Positions 1 through 15,100 of a DNA stretch of 64,000 bases are shown one piece after another. This DNA is from Mytilisepta virgata (lineage: Eukaryota; Mollusca; Bivalvia; Mytilida; Mytilidae), in contig CM051511.1 in the NCBI GenBank assembly GCA_028015205.1, positions 31,426,001-31,490,000 on the forward strand, written 5' to 3'. Under the pieces are notes generated by a model, which saw nothing but the letters and a program-made list of their open reading frames with translations, ran no database searches and had not been told where the DNA came from. Made by a program: the position numbers and the translations under genes. Numbering within the stretch: position 1 is the stretch's first letter; every line of letters begins with the position of its first letter.

Positions 1-1930
1 ACGATTTAAATGTAATGTTTAATGATGCTATTTTTACTTTCTCTTGGATTTAACAAATTTGTTTGTCCTGCAGAATGATTTTGTATAATAAACTTCTTGT
101 TTGCATATTAGTAATTCCATAATTGAAGTTCTTTCATAATCTAGATTTTTTACATATTTTACAAACATAAACCAAGTGCTCTTGTTCTATCATGATATTG
201 AAGTGTTTGTCTATTATAAAACAAATTAAGTTAAAACTGTACGATCTTAACCAGTCCCGATACGACTGTTCGAGAATTAATACAGGATCAAAATGATAAA
301 TCCAATTCTATGTTAACTTTATTTACCAATGTACAGGCAACAGCCACACGATTATCTAAAATATAATATAAGGTGTACAAGACTAGCTAGTGACCAACAT
401 ATTGTACGAGGCACATAGGACTGAATCAATATGCAAACACAATTTCTGATAACTTGTCACAAATGTGGTGACACAACCTGTACGAAATACAAGATCTGTA
501 TCAGAATTGATGATATAGGCCTCAGTTGTTTGAATGCAGTTAAGATAACACTTACCTACAATAGAATAATGAAGAGGTAAAGACTTTTTGAGGACAAAAA
601 TCTAATAACAAGGAAATTCGTGAAAATAGTGACAAAAAATATAAAATAAAAAATATACAACAATTACATATAAATAAAAACACGAATAAATTAATAATAA
701 AACTTATAACAAACCACACAGAAGTAGAAAACAAACAGCACAGAAGCATAAAGGCTGTTGATCAATTTTATTAAAACAATAACATTTTAAAAAATAGAAA
801 AATAGAACCTACGAACTCTAACAGTTATGGAGGTCACCTTTTTGGCCTATGGATTACATTTATTAAGTACTAAGGCTAAATAAAGTATTACTGTTTAGAT
901 TAGAATTGCTTATTTTTACTTTGAAAAGAGGACTGCTTCGACCATTTTCAAAATGTCGTTTATTGCTATTGAAAATATATCAGGACATACCCTGTCCTAT
1001 AGAGATATGCTTACAATGAAAAACTAATGATTACTACAACACATCCTGTGCTGTTTCTTTGAGAGACAGTATTAACCACAGGTGTGCCATTTTGGGGTCT
1101 ATAACACAGTTTTTCAGCATGAAGGGCACTTTTACTGTAGGTGAGTGTGCATTTGACATTAAACCGATTTGGTTTTGGACATCATTCATGACGATATTCC
1201 AAAAATAATAAAAAATGATTGAGAATTCGCCAAAACCATATCTATTTACGACCTTTGCAGATCGAAATAAAACGTGAGCTTAAAAAGAATTATTCACATC
1301 ATTTTGTTTGCATACTGTTTACGATGGGAATAGTTAATTATTTAAAGGTTAAAAATCACAGACATGAATGAAAGAGATACGGGGAAGTGGTCCCAACTCC
1401 CGTGTACAAGAGAATCCTTTTATATATATATATATATATATTTAAAGTTTGACGAAGGAAAAAAAGGTAAATGCTGCTCGACATGTAGGTAAATTCAGAA
1501 TTTATGCGGATTATCTCACAGACTCAAATGAAAACACTCATTCACCATCACACACACCTATCACACACATATGAACTTGGAGGTAAAGCAAGTAAGCTTC
1601 CTAAACTTGGCTCGGACAAACAAAAAATGTTACGGCACAGATAACAAAACAAAGCTTTGCATGGAGAGGATAATTCTTCAAATCAAACTTAACAGTTTTA
1701 TAATGAGTGAAAACTTGCATCAATAAACGGACGCATTAAATTATACAACTTTACTGTCCTGTTTCTTGGCAAATCAGGTACGAGCAACTACTTGTGAAAT
1801 TTTCCTCACTTATAATGTGGCGGATGCCGTTTACGGAGAAGAACATGTCTACCCTTCTGGATCACCTGATGCCCCCCCCCCCCTTTTTTTGTCTGAGTTT
1901 ACAATACAAGTGCATTAGTATTTTTTGGGT

Positions 1931-2080
1931 CCATACAAATACCCAAGAATACCAACAAAATACCAAAGAATACCAAGGAATGTCCCAAAATACCCAGGAA
2001 TACCCAAGAAGGTCCCAAAATACCCAGGAATACCCAACAATGTCCCAAAATACCCAAGAATACCTAAAAATACACAAAAT
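1931..2080 (+). repeat. Minisatellite, AATACCCA(A/G)GAATACC-type unit
   Basis: Direct reading shows variants of AAAATACCCAGGAATACCC repeated about seven times with imperfect spacing. Overlapping open frames through it (peptides rich in NTQEY, or in WVFWD on the other strand) arise from the repeat and are not genes. A reverse-complement block lies about 500 bp downstream. Confidence 0.85.
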
Positions 2081-2550
2081 AAAGGCTGGAAGTATAGTCA
2101 AAGCTCTGGCGACACATAATGGTACTATCAAAATGAAATAAGTCTGGAAGAAGCTTTGGGTCACTTGTAATATATACCCATAGTTATATAAATAAGCAAA
2201 ACGGGTGGCTTCATATTTTTCTTATTAACCTTGTGAAAACGCAAACCAACAAGTGTGTATCCTTTTTAATCAGTTCTTTGGTTTGTGCCTATTTTTTACA
2301 TAAAGATTAATAACACATAATTATTTTGTGAAAACATTTTTTTTGTTGGTTTAATGAACAAAAATTACGAAATAACAACAATGTAATTAGGACATTCATA
2401 ACGATAATTAATACCGATTACAGATTACAATTTTTTGTCGACAACCTATGACTGTTAATTAAAGTACATGTATTTAATGTATTGTATCATTATTGGTACA
2501 CAATTATTGCTTCTGAAATGACAAAAGAAAACATATATATTGGATTTTAC

Positions 2551-2613
2551 GTATTTTGGGGTATTCTTTGGTACTTTTGGATATTCTTTGGTATTCTTGG
2601 GTGATTGTATGGA
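2551..2613 (-). repeat. Inverted block of the 1931-2080 minisatellite
   Basis: GTATTTTGGGGTATTC, GGTATTCTTGGGTG and related strings are the reverse complement of the upstream minisatellite. The outer ends (CCATACAAATACCCAAG and the complement of CTTGGGTGATTGTATGG) match with two differences, so the two blocks could fold back on each other. Confidence 0.75.
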
Positions 2614-3000
2614 CTTTTAGTGTCTTGTTCTGGTTCTCTTAGGTTCGTTATGCGCATTCATTAAAATTGCACCTTTAGTTGTTTCTTTGTCGCCTTTTTT
2701 TCTGCTTTAGTCTTTTCAAGAATTCCAAAAAATTGTTTCCGATTTAATTTGTATTTCATGAATTTGCCCACTGTGTTCATGTTTCAGTATCCTTTAACCG
2801 GTAGATAAAATTTTATCTATCTAATATCTAACATATATATATTTTTTTCTAATTATTATTTTTTAATCAATAATTATCATTTTAATTACATGTACCAACT
2901 GGCAGTTTATTAATCCAATTTGTTTGTTTTCAAATTTATTGTGTAAAATAAGTATATCTTTTATTTATTTATTACATAATTGTCTATTGATTTTCCTTTG

Positions 3001-3011
3001 GGGGAATCCCC
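3001..3011 (+). promoter_or_regulatory. NF-kappaB-type site upstream of gene 1
   Basis: GGGGAATCCCC is a near-palindromic 11-mer containing a perfect GGGRNNYYCC decamer. It lies about 104 bp before the gene 1 ATG, a position matched by kappaB decamers in the other two paralogs. Rel binding is inferred from the motif and its repeated position. Confidence 0.6.
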
Positions 3012-3115
3012 ACATCATTTTCGAGAACATTCCATCAAGGATTACGTGAAGAGACGGGATCTAATTTTTGAAACTTTCGCTACAGTATTCTAAAAGTGTG
3101 AAAAAAGCATGCAAT

Positions 3116-6100
3116 ATGGAGATGCAGGTAAGCTATGGATCAAACATTTACAATCAATATTTTGTTTAAAGATTTATAAAATAGGTTTTAAAATCAATGT
3201 ATTGAATGTACTCATTTACATACTTAGAAATGCAAGGTCATGTCGATTTTAGTTTCTCTTTTATTAAAAACGCAAAATGCATTTTTTATAAGACAATTAA
3301 TATACTCATATATAAAAGTCTACTTAGAATGAACCCCCCCCCCCCCCCCCCCCGTGTTAAATTTAACTATCTCTCTCTATATATATATATAGATAGATAT
3401 AAATAGATAATGGAAAATTTATAACAAAAATAAAAAAAAAGTAAATATAAATATATCGATGATGGAATAGGCGCGATAGTTCACAGAAATATTATAGAGC
3501 CTTACAATAAGTTGCGACAAACAAGACTTTTTAGCTGGACAACAAGTTTTAAACATTGAAATACGATCGTATGCGCGCTCAATCCATATGCATTTTTACT
3601 ATTTTCGGAAATGTTTAAAATTAAAGAAAATTATCTAAAATTGATAGATATGTTTTTGTAAGTTAATAAATTTTTAGGCAAAATTTGGACTTTTGGGTTA
3701 AAAGTTTAGGAAAAAGTTGTACTATAAAAGATATCTACATAATTAGCCATGATATAATGGTCACTTTTCGCGGAATGTGAAATTATAATCGAAGACTGTG
3801 GACAAAGAATATAAATATATAGTACTCAAAATCACTTTTGTAAAATGGTATGAATGTTTAAAATTTCTGTGACAAATATTTCTTTAAATTGCTCGCCTAC
3901 ATGTCCCCCAAGATACCTATTCAATTTAATGAAATTGGCTAACCGGTTTAATTTTTATGTGGATTGACGAATATGTTTATTGTGTTTACGTTGTTTACCA
4001 AGTGACAAAAGGGGAATCCGAGATGAAGCAATTTTCTGATAATGTATTTTTAGTCTTTAAAAAAGACATCATTTTATAGTGAAATGTTTCAAAGTAAAGG
4101 CTCATATTATAGTCCAAATATGCATTAAGTTTGAAGAAGAAATCCGTCTTGATCACTGAGAAATTGTGAAATCTCAATTATACGCTAAAGACAACCGGTT
4201 ATATTGTATGATAAAAAGGATCAGAAAACGTTTGTGTCCCCAGTGTCTACACAAACACAATTATGTTCTAATTCTCATAATCTCAGGTTTCATATTTTAT
4301 TTCGATCTACGTTTTCTGTCATTATTTATACTTGTTTCACGACCATGATCGTTTCTACGGAACTTTACTCTATGTTATAATTTTTTGTACGTCTCTGTAA
4401 CTGAATGTCACATATCAAGTCAAAAGTCACACAACATCGAGAAACAAAGTATATATATGTATATATATCTATAAATTTACCGCTGCAACAAAATTGTAAC
4501 TTACCAAAAGGTGTTATGCAGCCATGCCTTTAACGTGATTTCCTGGAAATGCTAAGCACGCACAACGTTATCACAAGGTTATTGGATAATTAAGTTCATA
4601 AAACATTCATGTGTAATTGAAAACAATCCATACTGTGCACTTTTAAGTAATCTCCTTGGATGATTAATTCGTGTTCACCTTTTTCAAATGATAAAACAGC
4701 TCAAGGCTACCAATTGATCTTCAACGCAGCGAAAAATTCCCACACCCGGAGACGGGCTTTAGCTAGCCCCTAAACAATAATGCATACTAATTCAGCGAAA
4801 TGGACGGCACACTTAACTCCGAAACATACAAATGACCCAAAATTAAAAAACACACAAGACTAACAAAGGCTAGAAGTTCCTGACTTGGGACAGGCGCAAA
4901 AATGCGGCAGGGTTAAACACGATTTATGAGATCTCAGCCTCCCCCTATACCTCTAACCAATGTGGACTAAACAAACACACAGCGATATACACATTTAAAC
5001 TCAGTTCAAAGATGTCCGAGTCCGATGTTAAAAAGGTAACAGAATAAACTAAGCAAAATGACAATGATCAGTATAAATTAACTAGCAGTTACTGACATGC
5101 CAGCTCCAGACCTCAATTAAACTGATTGAAAGATTATGTCTTTTTCATATAGAAAATCAGCCACAATCCTTCCCGTTAGGGGTTAAGTATCATGCCATCA
5201 TAAATTATACGAGAAGAACATAACCCGCCAACAACTGGTTTTAGAATAATTTGTTTATTTCCGATGCAAAGACCCTATGAGTATTACTTCCAAAAACTGG
5301 CATCTTTAATGACTTGAAAACAGTATCGTAACTATATCCGTTATGGATAAGTCTGTTTAAAGGCTTGTTGTTAGCTTTTCAGGTGAATGAAGACATTTGT
5401 TGACATATATATTTTTTCATTTTAATTGGGGTTTTTGCTGTCCATAGTTTTTCATTTGTATCAGAGGGTTTATCTTTCCCTTCATGTTGAGTTTGAATGT
5501 TCCATTTTTATATCACTTGAGAATAAGGAAAATTTGAAATACGCTTCAAGGCGCTTCACTTACCTCAGGTTGCTCATGCAAACCCTAGATCTGGTTTTTT
5601 GCTTAAATGCTGAACATATTATTCCTTTTATTGTTTACAGAACAATGTCATCGTGTTCTGCTGTTTTATTGTCATATGCGGGAGCATAGGAGTGACCACG
5701 GGTAAGCAGTGTAAAGAAGGCTTCATCAAAAGGACAGCTTGGCAACACGGGCAACCGAAAAATATTTGCTGTCAGAAAGTTAAGGAGAATTGCACGCAAG
5801 GTAAGCTTAAAATGAATTCATAGAAGAAAAATAAGTGAGACCGAATGTTCTAAAACGAAAATTGTTCTCCATTATATATGTGATTGAAATTTTTTTATAC
5901 ATTTGATACTAATTCTACAACCAGCTTTACAATATTTATCAAATTGACAACGTGTGTAATATCATCGTGTTACAGCATTTGCTAATCTTCCCAATATCAA
6001 ACAAGAGAAAAAAAAGAAATAAAATATAAGCAAAAAATAAGACTATCCTAAACAAAACTCTTGTTTAATATGGACTGTCTTGATTTTTTGCTTTCTAAAA

Positions 6101-9100
6101 TTTCAGGCAAACTCAATAAATATCAAGATTAAAACTAGATACTGACTTTCATTCTACAAATCGAGACTGGTTAAGGATGTTCGCCACTCAGTTTCAAAAT
6201 AACAAGCTTTTCATAACACTGGTAAATATTGATAGTGGATTAATAACGGAACTAAAAGAGGGAAAAAAATTATAGGTCCGTGTGCTTGTTTTCGAGATAC
6301 AAGTCATTTAAAATTTGGCGGGAAAAATATGCTCTCTTGATTTTACATAGATTTATCATTGAGAAGTTTTATTTCTCAAAAACCATTAAATAATAACAAT
6401 CTAAAGGATTTTATAAGATTTTTACAAATGGCTTATTATTCTTCATGCAAAAGATTTATGAAAAGAAAAATGGGTGTTAGCGGGAAAAATAATTTATGGC
6501 ATTCAAATGGATAAAACCAGATAATTCTGAACATCTGACAAAAATTCAAAAACATGACCTGCGAACATCCTAAAGTGTGGTTCATAAAAATAGGAAAAAG
6601 TAATGTAATGTTTAACCTTACCGGTGCTGATCTAAACTTATCTTGATATACAACAAGAAAATATTTCTTGATTTGTTCTTGTTATTTTGATTTGCGTTTC
6701 AAAATCAAGACAAAGTATGATTAAAAGAGATCAGAATAGCTGATTAAGATAAAAAAAAAATGGGTTATATTTATAGCAATTAAATAACAAACATAAGTTT
6801 ATTCGATGCATGCAAGGTATTCGAATTGTGAAGACATAAGATTCTAACACCTATACATGTACATGTATATACCTTTCCCATAAGACAAACAACATTTTGA
6901 TTTTCCAAAGATTTACAAAATAAACACTACTCTTTAATATTAAGCACTTTATAAATCCGGAAATATTTTTTCTATATTCATTCTTATTTGAGTTCTTACT
7001 GTCCATAACTTGTATCGTCCATGTTTTCAGCTCACCTGGTATAGGCCATATGAGCTTTTGCCAACACTTGTTGTCCGTCCATCCGTCTGTTAACTTTAAA
7101 TTTTCACATTTAATTATCTTCTCAGTTACCACTGGGACGAATGGCATGAAACATCTAAATAAGTTTCTTTTTAAAATTTGCTCATTTTGTCCCGATCTAT
7201 GGTAGGTAAAATATGCGTTAATTTATTTACATCAGAGAAAAGATGAGATTTTTCACAAAACCGATTCAGTATCATGTTTTGGTGCCAAGTCAGACTCCTG
7301 TAGATGTATATGGATTTGGTCGATTTCTCACATGATTTGTACAGTTAAATATTAATTAGATTGTAATGTTTACTTTTCTGTAATCTTTTTTAATATCGAA
7401 TAATTGCTATGTTTATATATTTTCATTAGGCAAATCTTTACTTAAAATGATAGATTTTGAGTGCTACTGTCGTTTAATTTAATTATACAATGTGCACAGT
7501 GAGCATTGAATAATTCGTATACTTAATCATTTATATGTTTGAACTAATTTTTGTAACTGTTCGAAATCGTATAATTTTGTACAACATCTCTATTATTTTT
7601 CTTTAAAATATTTAAACATTTTGTAAAGTGATTTAAATTAACTTATTATTACTTTCCTACATGTTGATTTAAACGGCCATTTAGCAGCATTGCATACAAT
7701 TCATAGTTACGCACTCCAAGATATTGTGTAATGTTATGCGTGTAATGATAATAATGCAATAAGAATAGCAATATACGGAAAATATTTAATTAGCAGAAAC
7801 ATAGAATATTCTTTGATACAAATTGTAAACACATTACATGTCTGTTGAAAATTCAAAAGTTTATGTGACATCAATATATCTCAAGGTCGAAAATGTGGAA
7901 ATACGATCAAATAAACAGAGCTTTCCGGAGCATCTAGTGTCACTGTGGTATTTTAGTTTATGTAATGTCTTTTTGTTAGTTTCTTTGTATTGACATGCGT
8001 TATTATTCGTTTCACTGTATCTTTTGATCACTACTTGTTTTGTGTGTTACTGTTTTCATGAATTCGCCCTGGACTTTCCTGTTTGTCTTATTGTTTTAAT
8101 ATTCTTTTCCTGATTAATCAAGTGCCGTCCTTTTTACACTGTTTGTTTGTTTTTTTTAGTTAGGGTTTTACGCCGTTTTTACCACATTTGGCTATTTCGC
8201 GGCGGCAGTGTTTATTGGCAGAGGAAGCCAGAGTACCCAAATAGAACCACCGACCTTCGGTAGGAAAACTGGCAATCCCTGCCAATTAAGATCGGAGTAG
8301 AACATACCCAGCCACAGATGAGATTCTAACTCACAACCTCAGTGTTGACAGGCAAGATACAATGAATAGTCATGACGAACTACCTAGACCCCGCGGCCAC
8401 CAATTTTTATGGTGGATATGAATAGCAGTGAAATATTTAATATTGCATTTGATAATACGGTTGACATTGAATTTTTTGTTATAAATACAAAATATGTATT
8501 TGCATCTGCTATTATACTCATTTGGGGGATTGATTAAATCTTAATGACAGAACTGTGAACTTTAAAGTTATTAAAAATCAATAAACCTATTCCAGTTATT
8601 TTGACCTAATTAACTATAGCATATTAACCAAAATTGTTATGATAATAAAAAAAAAACTGTCAGTAAAATAAATATAACACCACAAAATTTTATGACTTCT
8701 TTAAAACAAAAGATATCATTTCTTAGGTAATAATAAGGAAACAATTGCTAATTTAAAAGGTGTTCTTTGAAGATATAAATTGATATATAATATTTGCCAA
8801 ACAAAACAAAAACTTCGCCAGATTTTAAGAATAACTTAAGGTATGTTTTTAAAACAATTTGAAGTTCAAATCTACGTTCAATTTGCAAATATTGTATGCA
8901 AGTGATATGATCATTTTAATTTAGGAAATATTTTATTTACTATATTTTCTTTTCAAACTAAATTAATTGGATAATTTACATTAGTAATAAAAAAAAATTA
9001 GAAACTGTGTGGGGTTATTAATATGAACAAATTAAATTTGACACCGATGAAATTTCGTTCCAACGATAATTTAAATCGATTTCAAAATATGCTCTGATTT

Positions 9101-12100
9101 GAATTCACATGTTAAAATATGTGTCTCGACCAATAAAAACTCAAACACACACGTTACACGATTCAAATCGCATGTTTCTAACCACTCGCAATCATCACGC
9201 ACACGGTTTGGACGTTGAACACACACGATCCGCACGTTACACGCACACGTTTCGATTTTTTTGTGATTTACACGTTCAACCGTAGGATACGGATTTATAT
9301 AAGCCAAAAACTTGTTTCCGAATCCTATATTGATTATTCAATTGTATTGTATATTACTTGCATTTAATTATTGTGTGTTTTATTGACTTAATTAATAAAA
9401 ATATGTTTACAATAACCAAGTGTACCTATGCGTTATTAAGCAGAAAAAAACCAAAAAGGTAAACGAAGGGTAGAAACAAACACGATATATGAACAGATGA
9501 ATAACATAGTAACTTCTTACTTCTCAAAACAAACTCTAATTTTATAAAAGTAATATTTGTATTTATTGTTATGGAAGACATCAATTGAATAGTTTTCAAA
9601 ACACACAATAATGTATCAGCAAAATTGATTGCAATTTCAGGATACTACGTTGAAAAATGTATCAGTGATTTTCAAGCGGACAAATGTACGCCTTGTCCCG
9701 AATCTACCTGGTTGGCAGACAAGACAAATTCCGACAACGTACATCTTTGCATAGAGTATACATGTCCGTCAGGTACCTAAATTAAAAATTCTGCGTGCCG
9801 ATTTAAACTAGAATAAGTCAAAACATCTTTTATGGTTTCTTGTATTTTGATATTAGTATTTTAAATCTTATTTGCAATTTAGAGAATAGCAAAACCAGCT
9901 GTCTTAAATAAAAGGAGAAGGGCCACTTTCCGCTGTATCTATTTCACTCATAGCCATTTTTATTCCAATCTTAAATACATGTAGTTACATACCTTTTATT
10001 GTAAACGATTGTTAGCTATGCAGTTTTATGTTAACAATCAGAAATTTTATGCTTAGTCATTAATAAGTTTTCTACCCTCAAAGCTCGTGTATGTAGGCGA
10101 TTACGGTTAATTTGTATCACTTTTTGGAATATTTCCAAGAAGGGCATTCAGAACCAAAGCCATTCTGTCGTCATATGAAAGGAAAAACTTACGACAAAAA
10201 ATAGTTTCGGGTCTAAGTAATGAAAAACAGTCTCCAAAAGCAATATTACCTATGTAGAAAAAATCTTAATTATTAGTTGTTATATAGAGACTGCTTACTC
10301 TTTCGGAGCACCTGAGTCTACCCCCGGTTTTTTGGTGGGGTCCATGTTGTTCATATGTTTTTAGTTTTTAATTGTAGTGCATGTATTGTTTTGGCCTTGT
10401 CCTCATTGTTCTCCGGAGTTTGTCAGTTGTTACGATTTTTCTCTCCTTCGAATATTCCTTTTGTATTTCTTGACTTAACTTATAAGCAAACCTTAAGAGA
10501 CTATATACCAGACTATGCCCACAAAAAATTTAAAATGGCCCTAGAAATGAAATAAATACAAAGGGAAATGGTCCTCCCTCTTTATAATCACAGCAGCAAG
10601 GGAAAAATTAGCTTGTATATCAAGAGAAAATAAAGTTTTGAAGCTCTTATAATATGTGCATTTAAAAGTGAACAAACAAAAAAGCAAATTTTCATAAAAA
10701 TGTACACAATTCATACGATTCTTTGATACCCGTTTTTATGAACAAGACATGCACATTTCGTCGATTCACGACTAATCAGTTGCTAAAGGCCTTGGATGTT
10801 GTAAACCAAAACAACAATCCAAAAAGCTGAAGAGCAAAGTCAAAAATGCCAAAATGACGAAAAAAGTTTAAACCAAAACATCTATGGACAGAGCTATGCA
10901 CGAGGCAGAGACCCGTCAGTTTTCACAAATTTTACAATAATATTTTAAGACTTGACATAAAATCTTCAAATCGTATATGAACGTATTCCATCAAAATAAA
11001 CATTCAGATTAACAGTTACCGTACATACATAGTATCCTTTGTAGAAGCCATTAGAGTTAATTTCTTACCAGCGACAGGATGTCACAAACCTTGTATATGT
11101 AATACAATGAAAGGCTGGTACGGATACGACAGCTGTAATTGTATCTTTTTCACAGGAAAGTGCCCAAAGGGTACAAAACTAAGTTTAAACGGAACATGTT
11201 TACCCGATAGGTAATATTTTCAAATTCTTTAAAACCGAAGTGTCATGAAAAATTGAACAGTAGAGATACAAAAATAAATTTACAGCTTACAGTGTAACAT
11301 AATATTATATGTTACAAACTTTGATGCACAAGCTATGCATATGTTGTCAATAAAAAACTCATCAGTTGCTTTAAGTCGAGAATGTTGAAAGACGAAGCAA
11401 AATTGAAAAAAAGATTTATGAAATGTTAATTTGAATAAAAAAATACAAAATAACAGTATGTAACTAACAATTTATATATGTGGTCACTAATATTAAAAAA
11501 AAATACATGTATGTTCAAATAAAATTTTGGATGGAATTTATAAGACATAATGTTAATAAACAAATATTCGCTAAAGCACCTTTAGTAATTTTACAATTAA
11601 CATTTTTGTCACATGGCAGATAAGGGTTGGAACTAGAGCCGGTTACATCCCACAAAGTATATTAAAAATAATTATGAATATACATGACAGTTATTTATAA
11701 TAAAAACATTTAAATTTAAAAATGATGGCATATTTATATGACAACACATAAGGTGTACTAATGGACAAAAATCGAAAGTTTTGAAAGCCAAAACAACAAA
11801 CAATAACATCAAAGAACAAATTTGAATCTCAAAATAACCAAAAGGTATCAAAGCATCAGAGGAGAGAGATATGTTTTGTTTTGAAAAGGTTAAACATTTT
11901 TCAAGAATACATTTTAAATTTATGAAAATGTGATACATGTATCTATTTTTACAAAATATTGAACTTCAATATGTTATTTGCTATATGAACAAAGTCTTTA
12001 TATCACAATTTTATAAACTGTTCATGAGTCTTGATCATATATAGTCATTGGTATGTCATTACACACTGACTTGCTTCAGAGAATAATAAACAAAATAAAA

Positions 12101-15100
12101 AATCTGTGGAAACTATTTCAATGAAACTATGAAGCTAAATACATGTAACTTATATGTTTAACCAGGATTGCCAATGATTTGAGTGATTTAAAACCAGAAA
12201 AGAATGCAGTTGATATTCCTTTGACAAAATCGGAAGAAGGAAATGGTGAGAATTTAATAAGAGATTTATTTTGGTGCTTAATTGAACATAACATGTAAGA
12301 ACAGCAAATGTTTTATTACCAAAAATGTATGTGTGCTTGAATATCAACAAAAGTTTACAAAGAATATTTATAATAGATGTTAATTATGCTTTATTTATAA
12401 TAGATGTAAATTATACTTTGTTTATAATAAGTGTTAATTATACTTTAACATAGAAATCAAGGCAAAGAATGTTACCGGAGACATGATAGAAAAAACCCTC
12501 ACAAGAAATAAAAATATCACCATAGAAACAACTAGCAGCACAGGAGCAGAAACCCTAAGGTATATATTTTAGAACTATCGACATCTGGATAAAAGGTTTT
12601 TCATATAATGAGTAAATCAAGCACTATTGAGTGTTTTTATGTTTTGTGGGAATATTTTAGCCAGATTAATTCTCCTCGTTGTGATCATCTTGAAATAAGG
12701 ACGTAAGACCAGACGTACATTTGCCGTTGTTTTTTAGTTTTCAGTGTTTATTTGTTGTGCTTGTTCATTTGTTTTCCCAGGTTTGTCCCGAGCATGCTGG
12801 CATAAGCTAACTTTCATTAATTCTTTTATTACAGTGAAAAAATAAGGGTGGGGGCATTGTATATGTGATAATGCACAGATCGTCATTTGTGGTCATCATT
12901 AAGTACATGATGGAACTTGTCAGTTTTACTGTTCTGAAATCAACCAACCAAAGACGCGGATTCATAATGATTATGTGATAGAATATATATATTACCATTT
13001 AATTGTTCCACACGAAAGCAAACAGCAATAAACATTTTATTATATATTACAAATGTACATATGCGCGATCGTATAGAAACTTGTTAGTCATTTAATGCAA
13101 AGTTAGAAATATCCGAAATTGTTTTGATAGCTAGTCATTCGGATATAAATGTAATAGTGAAGTAAAGACAAATAAGAAATACATTCTTTCCCATTTAATA
13201 TTTGACAACTGACATTTATATATATATATGTTATCAAATTATGAAAACATATATTCATATTAAAAATTTAAGATATTAGTTTGGATTATCATAATATATA
13301 TGAAGCTAGGTTCACACGTAGGATCAGATCAACTCGATGATCCCGATTGCCCAAATGTCCCCGACCAAGCACAACCAAATTCTTTATCAGGCCTGTTTAT
13401 GACTTCTACTCGACCGTACATGACACCAAACTGGACCATTCGCGACTCCTCCACGACTCCAACCCGATCACTAATTGGATATCTATTCGATTATCTCGAC
13501 CAATGCATGATCTTTACTCGACTAGCTAAACCAAATCAGCGTTTACTCGATTTCCACCCGATCTCGACCAGACCAGGTAGACCTGATTGTATTGGAGTTG
13601 TAGGGAAATTCGGGAATTGGTTGGTTATGGACAATTTCAGTATGAAAACATCTGAGGTTTTTTGGCTAGGAGTCGGTAGATCAAAGAAGCTCTGAGTAAC
13701 ACCATATACATGGAGATATAGCATTTGTAGTTGTGGGCAAGATGGTTAGAGGTCCATAATTTATCAGATCTGCACACCCTTTTATAGAATCTTGTAGCGG
13801 TCGTGTGTACGTCGATTAGAGATCGGGAATTTATCGAGTTGGTCTTGGAATCAAATATAAAAGTAGTCAAAGTGATCGTGAAGCGATTGGGCATTAGTCG
13901 AGTTGATCTGGATCACAGATGAAAAATGATCATATACAGCTAAAAATCTAAAACAAATTATCACCATAAGGAATATTTCCACAGATAAGTGCTCAAAAAT
14001 GAAGAAATAGTATTTACTTGAGGTAATTTATAAAATTAGCTGGCAAAAACACATTTTTTTTACCAAAAAATATTTTTCATCAAAGAGAGATAACTTGTGT
14101 TTATTTCCAGTACTTAGTGTTACAGGATTAGTAACTCTACTTTCAAAGGTATGCAACTCCAAAGTTATAGTCTTCTTCCATTTTTAAGAAATAGACAAAA
14201 ATGGAATTCTAGTCTGTGTTATCATATGAATAACTTAGAAAGAAAGCAACATCTTTTAAATTTAACTGCAATGATTTTCAGTCAAATTCAGTAATTGTTT
14301 TGATTGTGACTTGACTTTTGCTCAAATAAATACCATATGAATACATCACTTTCAATAAGACTATCCTGACTCTCTGTTGTGTTTATATTTGTGTTTTGTA
14401 CTCCTTTATGTTATTTTTTATACGGTGTTTTGTCGGTTGAGTTTGCTTTGATTGATTGATTGGTACGTTATTGTTGACCTGTAATGTTATCCATTTTGTT
14501 GTTTCTTTATCTTTATAGGTCTTCCCTTGTTTATTAAAACCTGACTGAGAAATAATGTTAGAAATTAGATATGTTGGTTCTGGTTTTTTGGTTTTACAAT
14601 ATAAGTTATAATCTAAAATATAAAATAATACCTCCCTGCTTCAAGTTGCTTTATAAAATATGTCTTTTTCATTGAGCATGTACATACCTGATTTTACATT
14701 TGAAAGTCCATAAAACAAATAGAGCTCTGGTTATAAGGATTCACAGGTTTTGTCTTTTGAACAGAATAAAATAAATCAATGTAAATATTTTTGTAAACTA
14801 TTTGTTTCTAAAAACAAATAATCAAATAAGGGGAGGTAAATCTAATTGAATATAAGCTACTTGAAATACGTAAAATATCAACAATGGAATTAAGAACAAA
14901 AATTCACACCTGCGCCTTCATAGCATGCCCTTATATTAATGCAGAAGATAATCAGATATTTTCATATTCATTACATGAACCAATATGTCATTTTTGGCAT
15001 AAAGAATGTTATCTCACCTTATTTCCATATTTACTACATAAAAAAATCTATTTAACTATACTCTTTTCAACTAGTAGTAAACAGATATTATAATGAGGGA

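Larger units (their letters stand above)
1..2999. other. Upstream intergenic DNA, no gene supported
   Basis: AT-rich sequence with no exon resembling the downstream gene family. It holds a TA microsatellite near 1422-1441, a short GTAYPSGA-type repeat fragment near 1800-1870, a 12-C run at 1872-1883, and the two oppositely oriented minisatellite blocks listed separately. A 49-residue open frame at 431-580 was considered and rejected as a gene. Confidence 0.6.

Noticed and set aside
431..580. 49-residue frame with CHKCGDTTCTKYKIC
   Set aside because: The cysteine spacing is suggestive of a zinc ribbon, but the frame is short with no splice context or paralog in the window.
1794..2164. Open frames on both strands with NTQEY or WVFWD repeats
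   Set aside because: They are by-products of the minisatellite; the peptides have simple repeat composition.
13300..13894. Open frames of 60-131 codons on both strands
   Set aside because: They fall inside the GATC/CTCGA-rich end of the inverted-repeat element and have no protein-like features.
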